Assembly: GCA_014764075.1 (NCBI GenBank)
Contig: JACXUE010000010.1
Span: 1 to 18,556 of the forward strand
DNA from: Sulfuricurvum sp.
GTDB taxonomy: Bacteria; Campylobacterota; Campylobacteria; Campylobacterales; Sulfurimonadaceae
Direction: 5' to 3'
DNA length: 18,556 nucleotides
This document shows, piece after piece, positions 14,377-18,556 of the stretch. The notes beneath the pieces are model-generated. The model was not told where the DNA came from and did no database searches. It worked only from the letters and a program-made list of their open reading frames with translations. The stretch's first letter is position 1, and every line of letters begins with the position of its first letter. A program made the translations under genes and the position numbers.

Positions 14377-15382
14377 CCATAGCCGCTTTCGCGACACTCC
14401 AAGCGCGTACACCCATCGCTTTTGCCTCTTGAGCCGATTTGGATTTGAGAAGTTGGCTACCCCGTTCGGTAACCCCTTTTTTGATTTTTGCCAAACGTGC
14501 GCGTAACAATTCAACTGTTTCGCGGGAGAGAAGGGTGAGCTCGTCGGAGCTGGAGAGCATTTCATTGTTAATTGTGGAGAGTTTATCGACCAAAAGCGGA
14601 TCATTATGCGCACGTAGAGCGTGAATGATTTGAGAGTAGAGGGTGTCGACATTGTCGAGTTCTACCTCGATCGTTTTGTACTCATCACGGTATAGCGCTT
14701 TAACCTCTTCGGGAACATAGAGGAGATATTGGCGGAATTTTTCGATAGAGCGGATGAGTGCGCTGTGGATGCCGCGTAAGGTTCCGCGTAAGATCACATC
14801 GGCCTGATTGGGTGATGCTTCGGCGATACCAAGTGCGCTTTGGAGGATACTCGAAAGAATGCGGCGGATACGGACGGCATTGAGGACGTTGGCATTGAGG
14901 GCGGTAAACGTGATCTCTTTGATGATCTCCTCTATCATCTCTTGGGTATCGGAACCTTTCTCCATCGTAGTGATAATGGCACTCTCAGTGATCTCTTCAA
15001 GAATTTCGAGGAGGTCGATGGAATTTAGTTTGACCTGATGGAGCTTTTTGAGACTCTCCTCATGATCGCCTAACTCTTTTTCTAAAGCGGTGAAGAGGTG
15101 ATATTTGAGATGTTGAAGCTCTTCGCTTTTGCGGGCGATTTGGCGCTCAAGACGCTCTTTTTGTGCCATTAACTCTTCAAGTTCGCTATAAATGGTCCGC
15201 CCCTCCTCCTCGATCATGGCAGCGGTAAACGTTCTGAGCTCTTGAATCGAGAGTCGGCTTGGGGTAGTTGACCAGTCGGTCGAGAGAGCGGTGATCATGA
15301 AAGAGACTTTGGACTCCAAGTTCTCTGATTCGAGGGCGTGGTAACGGTTTTGAATGTCCCGTTTGAAGGTTTCGAGATTCAT
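14333..15382 (-). CDS. Coiled-coil protein of unknown function
   Basis: A 349-residue soluble, almost wholly helical protein, with no signal peptide, membrane segment or Cys. Residues about 60-115 are a charged coiled coil (EELMAQKERLERQIARKSEEL). A central region follows that looks more conserved in character, with ITFTALNANVLNAVRIRRIL and SALIRSIEKFRQYLLYVPEEV. The C-terminal tail is Ala/Lys-rich and amphipathic (AWSVAKAAMEGAVKGAKDAMDKK, shortened here to its pattern), resembling phasin-like or membrane-surface helices. The last codons are duplicated downstream. The gene lies 9 bases after the DUF493 gene on the same strand, so it is probably cotranscribed with moaC. I cannot assign a function; a role in granule or membrane-surface binding is only a guess. 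Confidence 0.75.
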   Translation of the reverse strand: MNLETFKRDIQNRYHALESENLESKVSFMITALSTDWSTTPSRLSIQELRTFTAAMIEEEGRTIYSELEELMAQKERLERQIARKSEELQHLKYHLFTALEKELGDHEESLKKLHQVKLNSIDLLEILEEITESAIITTMEKGSDTQEMIEEIIKEITFTALNANVLNAVRIRRILSSILQSALGIAEASPNQADVILRGTLRGIHSALIRSIEKFRQYLLYVPEEVKALYRDEYKTIEVELDNVDTLYSQIIHALRAHNDPLLVDKLSTINNEMLSSSDELTLLSRETVELLRARLAKIKKGVTERGSQLLKSKSAQEAKAMGVRAWSVAKAAMEGAVKGAKDAMDKK

Positions 15383-15391
15383 AGGATTCCT

Positions 15392-15661
15392 TTATAATAC
15401 CATTTTGATATGAGGATGTGCTTTGAGCGTTTCGTAAAAATAGGTTCGTTCGTCCTCATTATGCACCAATAACTCCAAATTCATGCTGATGTATTTCCCA
15501 CCGCTGCTTTTATTAGAGAGGGTAAGAGAGTAAGAGCGCTCTCCTAGTACCTCCATCGCAGCGATTTCGATCCCAGCCCGCTCATAGGCAACGATTTTAT
15601 AGAGCCAGTTACAGGGGTATTCGAGTTCAAGTTTTTGAGTTGTTTCGTTGATAATCACCAC
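15392..15661 (-). CDS. DUF493 (YbeD/HP0495-like) small protein
   Basis: A small cytosolic protein of the DUF493 family (E. coli YbeD, Helicobacter HP0495), which has a ferredoxin-like ACT-like fold and probably a regulatory role. The family core is visible: YPCNWLYKIVAYERAG, then a Ser/Gly-rich strand pair and a C-terminal FYETLKAHPHIKMVL. I choose a GTG start at 15661 because AGGAGG (minus strand, 15672-15667) lies 5 bases before it. This gives 89 residues, the usual family length. An ATG at 15694 in the same frame would make 100 residues but has no ribosome site. It overlaps the end of moaC by about 35 bases in another frame. Confidence 0.85.
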   Translation of the reverse strand: MVIINETTQKLELEYPCNWLYKIVAYERAGIEIAAMEVLGERSYSLTLSNKSSGGKYISMNLELLVHNEDERTYFYETLKAHPHIKMVL

Positions 15662-16115
15662 TTTTGCCTCCTGATTTGGTTTCGAGCCGAACATCGCTGA
15701 TGACCATACTTTTATCGATCGCTTTGAGCATATCGTAGATGGTGAGAAGACCGATGCTAGTTCCCGTGAGCGCTTCCATCTCTACCCCCGTTTGACCGCT
15801 GAGTTTGGCTGTGACTGTTAGACGAAATCCCGGAAGATCGGGGAGTTCATCGATATCGCAATGTACTCCGCTGAGGTTGAGCGGATGACACATCGGGATG
15901 AGATCAGAGGTTTTTTTTGTCCCCATGATCGCAGCGATGATTGCTGTTTGGAGAACGGGTCCTTTTTTGGCGGTTTGGTTCACGACAGCGTCGTAGGCGT
16001 CACGGCTCATCGTGATTATCCCGCTCGCTACGGCGACACGTGAAGTCGTATTTTTGTCCGAGACGTCGACCATTTTCGGACGATCACGTTCGTCTAGGTG
16101 TGTTAAATTCATCAT
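15627..16115 (-). CDS. moaC: MoaC, cyclic pyranopterin monophosphate synthase
   Basis: A 162-residue cytosolic enzyme of molybdenum cofactor synthesis; with MoaA it converts GTP to cyclic pyranopterin monophosphate. Length matches E. coli MoaC (161). The conserved parts are present: MVDVSDKNTTSR, KKTSDLIPMCHPL with His77, GVEMEALTG, and TIYDMLKA with Asp128 and Lys131, corresponding to the catalytic Asp/Lys of the E. coli enzyme. It ends with KSGGKSGDY. ATG codons at 16115 and 16112 are both possible, with AAGAGA upstream. Its product is needed for the Mo-bisMGD enzyme encoded 4-9 kb upstream in the window. It heads a minus-strand unit with DUF493 and the coiled-coil gene. Confidence 0.95.
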   Translation of the reverse strand: MMNLTHLDERDRPKMVDVSDKNTTSRVAVASGIITMSRDAYDAVVNQTAKKGPVLQTAIIAAIMGTKKTSDLIPMCHPLNLSGVHCDIDELPDLPGFRLTVTAKLSGQTGVEMEALTGTSIGLLTIYDMLKAIDKSMVISDVRLETKSGGKSGDYQRNNSKT

Positions 16116-16140
16116 TGTCTCTTTTGGTATTCTTGATAGT

Positions 16141-16146
16141 ATTATA
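16141..16146 (-). promoter_or_regulatory. Candidate -10 of moaC
   Basis: TATAAT on the minus strand, 25 bases before the ATG at 16115. It would leave a leader of about 20 bases. No clear -35 is present and no Moco-riboswitch-like structure fits in so short a leader. Confidence 0.45.
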
Positions 16147-16307
16147 GCTAAGTGGGGTAAATTGAGTATTGATTAAAAAATAACCACATTTAGGTCAAAA
16201 AATGGGATATAGTTTTGAGATGAGATTTTGGTGGTGCTGCTTTGATGATGGCAGTGTAGTGCAAGAGGTGTATACAATAAAATCAAAAAGTAATAATAAG
16301 GGGAAAA

Positions 16308-17168
16308 ATGCAAAATTTAGTACGAAGTTATCTCGCCAATGCCCCGTTGATCGAAAAATTTATCCTTACTTCTTTGGGTCGAGTCAGTTTAAAAACGTTT
16401 AACGTTCAATTAGCGGAGAGGCTCTATAAAACATTTCCGAGTTTGGAGCTTATTTACAAATGTGATGAGGGATTTGTCCAAAATTCACCGAACATTTATG
16501 CCGATCGCGAAGAGGGGCACCATGTCGGAGTTGATCGAGCCTATTTGGTTGATGAGGTGACAATACAAAAAGGGTATCACGTTAGCGAACCCTACATCTC
16601 TACCGCTACCGGACATTTATGTGTTACGGTGGTGTATGCGGTAGGGGATGGGTATCTTTTTCTCGATTTTAGGGTTCGCAGTTTGTTGGAGCGGTTTGAT
16701 CTGATTGAAAAGAATGATATCTTTAAACGTCTTAACCGCTCATCGTATGCCGTGATTGGCGGGGGGCTCCTCTTTTTTGGGGTGTTTGTCGTGTTGTACG
16801 GATTTTATACGTTCGGAGGGTATTTAATCAAAGCAGAACCGCTCTCGATGGACACGGTGTTCAAACCGATCATTGCTTTGACGCTGGGATTGGCGGTATA
16901 TGATTTGGGGAAGACGATTTTCGATCAGGAAGTTTTGCCGAGAACTCAGCATGTTAGCGATGCGTTTAATGCCAAAACGTTACTCAATTTTTCGGTATCG
17001 ATCATCATTGCATTGCTCATTGAAGCGTTGTTAGTGGTCTTTAAGATCGCTCTTCATGATTATAAAGATTTACCTTATGCGTCGACACTGATTGCAGCAC
17101 TGGCATTTTTACTCCTCGTGTTTGCCATCTTTATCTATCTGGTGCGCAAAAGTGAGAAAGGGTCGTGA
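16308..17168 (+). CDS. Membrane protein with N-terminal PDC/Cache-like domain
   Basis: A 286-residue protein. AAGGGG 6 bases before the ATG at 16308 fixes the start. Residues about 1-130 resemble a PDC/Cache sensor fold: VDRAYLVDEVTIQKGYHVSEPYISTATGHLCVTVVY has the order Arg-x-Tyr, VSEPYIS, TGxxxVT typical of these ligand-binding domains. Four hydrophobic segments follow, at about 147-170, 186-199, 226-248 and 258-278, with a basic C-terminal tail. There is no membrane segment or signal before the domain, unlike ordinary extracytoplasmic Cache receptors, and no kinase, methyl-accepting or cyclase output domain. Function unknown. It stands alone between moaC and mobA, which lie on the other strand. 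Bases 16147-16307 upstream are AT-rich with TATACAAT around 16271-16278 as a possible -10. Confidence 0.7.
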   Translation: MQNLVRSYLANAPLIEKFILTSLGRVSLKTFNVQLAERLYKTFPSLELIYKCDEGFVQNSPNIYADREEGHHVGVDRAYLVDEVTIQKGYHVSEPYISTATGHLCVTVVYAVGDGYLFLDFRVRSLLERFDLIEKNDIFKRLNRSSYAVIGGGLLFFGVFVVLYGFYTFGGYLIKAEPLSMDTVFKPIIALTLGLAVYDLGKTIFDQEVLPRTQHVSDAFNAKTLLNFSVSIIIALLIEALLVVFKIALHDYKDLPYASTLIAALAFLLLVFAIFIYLVRKSEKGS

Positions 17169-17181
17169 AAAACGTATACAA

Positions 17182-17213
17182 AAGAGGCTAATGGATCCGC
17201 TTGAGAGCCTCTT
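17182..17213 (-). terminator. Hairpin at the end of mobA
   Basis: AAGAGGCT (17182-17189) pairs perfectly with AGCCTCTT (17206-17213), and the stem can extend with mismatches. On the minus strand it is followed by TTGTATACGTTTTT. It may serve both converging genes. It overlaps the last codons of the displaced mobA tail, which suggests that mobA originally ended here. Confidence 0.5.
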
Positions 17214-17669
17214 CGTATTCGTGTGGATGATTTAGATCCGCTCAAACTCTCCCAAAAGGGAGCGGTGGTAGAGTCCGCACAGGGGATGGCTCCCTTCTGC
17301 CGTTTTGGCAATTACGGCATCCAATTCAGTATCGTCCGCACTGATCAGAGCTTGAAAAACCGACCCATTAACAAAAGGGGTATCGACGCTTAAAACCATA
17401 ATCCGCTCATCCGCAATTTCTCTAAACACACTTACAAATCCTGCCGTAGGGGCATAATCGACTTCGGGCGGATCGAGGATAAAATCGGCTTCAAAACCAA
17501 ACTTATCGGCGGTTTTGGTGGAGATATAGACCCTCTCAAAAAGGGTTTTGAGCCGTTCGTACTGGAATTGAGTTAAGGTGGGAAATTCCCCAAAGGGAAG
17601 GAGCGATTTGTCCTCTCCCATTCGGGAGCTTTTTCCTCCGGCAAAGAGGACGCAGGGGATTTTAAACAT
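17188..17669 (-). pseudogene. mobA: Damaged mobA (molybdenum cofactor guanylyltransferase)
   Basis: MobA joins GMP to molybdopterin to make the MGD cofactor used by DMSO-reductase-family enzymes. The main frame (17232-17669, 145 residues) has the nucleotide-binding start VLFAGGKSSRMGEDKSLLPF, then LSVDTPFV for the metal/GTP site and HPLCGLYHRSLL. It stops at GEFERI, well short of the usual 185-195 residues. In another frame immediately downstream (17235 to the TAG at 17188) lies LNHPHEYEEALKRIH, which looks like the normal MobA C terminus. About 25-30 codons between the two pieces and the reading frame are missing. Either the gene carries a deletion, or the sequence has an assembly error. The N-terminal piece retains the catalytic motifs and might keep activity. 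Its start overlaps the upstream stop (TAATG). Confidence 0.7.
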
Positions 17670-17944
17670 TATTGGGCGAATGCGGTGGCGAGGATTTTAT
17701 CCATCCCCGCCGTTGCACCGCTTTGGAGATACTCCAAAACCAACGGCGAGAATTTATCGATCATAGAGGCATCCATACCTAAAAAGGAGAATTGAGATCC
17801 TAAGCTTCCAAGACTGAGTAATCCAGCAGGGGCTCCGTTAAGGAGGGTTTTAGCTTGGGGTACTTGTTTGGTGAGGGTGGTAAAATCAAGCGCATTGGCG
17901 TTAGATACCAACAGTAACAAGGTAGCTAAAGTAAGTGAGCGCAT
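17669..17944 (-). CDS. Small secreted protein, possibly DUF2780-like
   Basis: A 91-residue exported protein. GGAG lies 7 bases before the ATG at 17944. Residues 1-18 form a Sec signal peptide (ending ANA). The mature part is small, Leu/Gly/Ala-rich and Cys-free. The C-terminal helix pair, MIDKFSPLVLEYLQSG and MDKILATAF, is reminiscent of DUF2780 (VcgC/VcgE-type) proteins, a family without known function. The similarity is weak in so short a protein. It overlaps mobA by one base (TAATG), so the two are probably translated together, although a functional link to cofactor synthesis is not evident. Confidence 0.6.
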   Translation of the reverse strand: MRSLTLATLLLLVSNANALDFTTLTKQVPQAKTLLNGAPAGLLSLGSLGSQFSFLGMDASMIDKFSPLVLEYLQSGATAGMDKILATAFAQ

Positions 17945-18012
17945 ACGTTATCTCCGATAAAAAATTTCTCTATTATAACCGATCAAATGTGTGGGAAATG
18001 TTGAAGAGGGAT

Positions 18013-18031
18013 GAATCTCCCGATGGGGAGA
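18013..18031 (-). terminator. Hairpin after leuC
   Basis: An inverted repeat AATCTCCC / GGGAGATT directly after the leuC stop codon, with a loop of about 4 bases. T-rich sequence after it is poor. Its CTCCC-AT-GGGAG core recurs at 1272-1288 and 17613-17626. Confidence 0.45.
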
Positions 18032-18556
18032 TTAGAGAATGGATGAAGGATCGGTGATGACACCGGTGATCGCCGAAGCGGCAGCGACAGCCGAATTGGC
18101 AAGGTAAACTTTTGATGAGCGTGCCCCCATCCTTCCGACGAAGTTGCGGTTGGTGGTGGCGATGGCGACTTCGTTGTCACCCAAAATCCCCATATATCCT
18201 CCCAAACACGCACCGCAGGTGGGGTTAGAGACAACACCCCCCGCATCGACGATGATGTCGATGTAGCCCAGTTTCGTCGCTTCGCGCAGGATGCGCTGTG
18301 TCCCTGGGGTGACAATGAGGCGGACATCGGGATGGACTCGTTTCCCTTGGAGGATTTCGGCGGCGATTTTCAAATCGCTTAAACGACCGTTGGTGCAGCT
18401 TCCGATAAACGCCTGATCGACTTTGATGTTATCGCTCACCGCTTGAGAGAGGCTGTGACCGTTCGATGGCAAGAACGGGTAGGCGATAACCGGTTCGAGT
18501 TTGCCCACGTCGATTTCGAGCACCCGAACGTAGGTCGCATCCTCATCGGAAGTGTG
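18032..18556 (-). CDS. leuC: 3-isopropylmalate dehydratase large subunit, C-terminal part
   Basis: Aconitase-superfamily enzyme that isomerises 2-isopropylmalate to 3-isopropylmalate in leucine synthesis. Only the last 174 codons are in the window; the frame is open to the edge and begins HTSDEDATYVRVLEID. The [4Fe-4S] ligands are visible: Cys in GSCTNGR and the pair in NPTCGACLGG. FVGRMGARSSKVYLANSAV follows, as in the family. The form of the sequence (LEPVIAYPFLPSN, no long bacterial insert) points to the archaeal-like LeuC/HacA subfamily of about 420 residues, which also includes homoaconitases; LeuC is the more likely role in this bacterium. The gene is cut by the window edge; nothing suggests damage. 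Confidence 0.9.
   Translation of the reverse strand, partial: HTSDEDATYVRVLEIDVGKLEPVIAYPFLPSNGHSLSQAVSDNIKVDQAFIGSCTNGRLSDLKIAAEILQGKRVHPDVRLIVTPGTQRILREATKLGYIDIIVDAGGVVSNPTCGACLGGYMGILGDNEVAIATTNRNFVGRMGARSSKVYLANSAVAAASAITGVITDPSSIL

Noticed and set aside
14293..14652. Open frame of 119 codons on the minus strand across the 44-bp repeat
   Set aside because: It overlaps the coiled-coil gene on the same strand in another frame; the product is Lys/Arg/Ser-rich and without signals.
16116..16307. Moco riboswitch upstream of moaC
   Set aside because: The likely promoter leaves a leader of only about 20 bases, too short for that structure, and no such fold was seen.
17983..18327. Open frame of 114 codons on the minus strand
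   Set aside because: Same strand but different frame from leuC, whose Fe-S ligands and family motifs are clear.

Overview
The window looks like a chromosomal segment of a sulfur-oxidising Campylobacterota bacterium close to Sulfuricurvum/Sulfurimonas. This is inferred from protein content (Mrp, DUF493, MoaC and a LeuC of the archaeal-like subfamily) and from T-rich, -35-poor promoters. No rRNA, tRNA, CRISPR array, transposase or phage gene was seen.

Layout. (1) 1-1300: a promoter and an OmpP1/FadL-type outer-membrane channel gene, ending at a hairpin. (2) 1375-3224: a two-gene unit for a secreted DUF302-like protein and a lipoprotein, ATGA-coupled. (3) 3332-5338, minus strand: a tightly overlapping operon of an LRV-repeat protein, a short unknown protein and the Fe-S carrier ATPase Mrp. 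(4) 5566-12477, plus strand: the centrepiece, an operon for a periplasmic type II DMSO-reductase-family molybdoenzyme. It runs tandem rhodanese, catalytic alpha subunit (Tat signal, His/Cys3 Fe-S site, Asp Mo ligand), four-cluster beta subunit, a gamma subunit fusing an EbdC-like heme-b domain to a C-terminal cytochrome c, and a small secreted Cys-rich protein, closed by a terminator. (5) 12552-14199: a TorD-type chaperone overlapping a multi-cluster cytoplasmic ferredoxin, probably serving maturation or electron supply of the same enzyme. (6) 14206-16115, minus strand: a coiled-coil protein with a duplicated 3' tail, DUF493 and moaC. (7) 16308-17168: a membrane protein with a PDC/Cache-like N-terminal domain. 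(8) 17188-17944, minus strand: a small secreted protein gene and a damaged mobA. (9) 18032 to the window edge, minus strand: the 3' part of leuC.

How it may work together: the alpha-beta-gamma complex has no membrane anchor. Electrons should pass from the Mo-bisMGD site through five Fe-S clusters to heme b and then, within one polypeptide, to heme c, and on to soluble cytochromes or a terminal oxidase. The leading periplasmic rhodanese suggests sulfane sulfur as substrate or substrate carrier, as Sud does for polysulfide reductase in Wolinella. The actual substrate cannot be read from the sequence. MoaC and MobA belong to the cofactor pathway this enzyme needs, but the local mobA appears to have lost about 25-30 codons and its reading frame near the 3' end.
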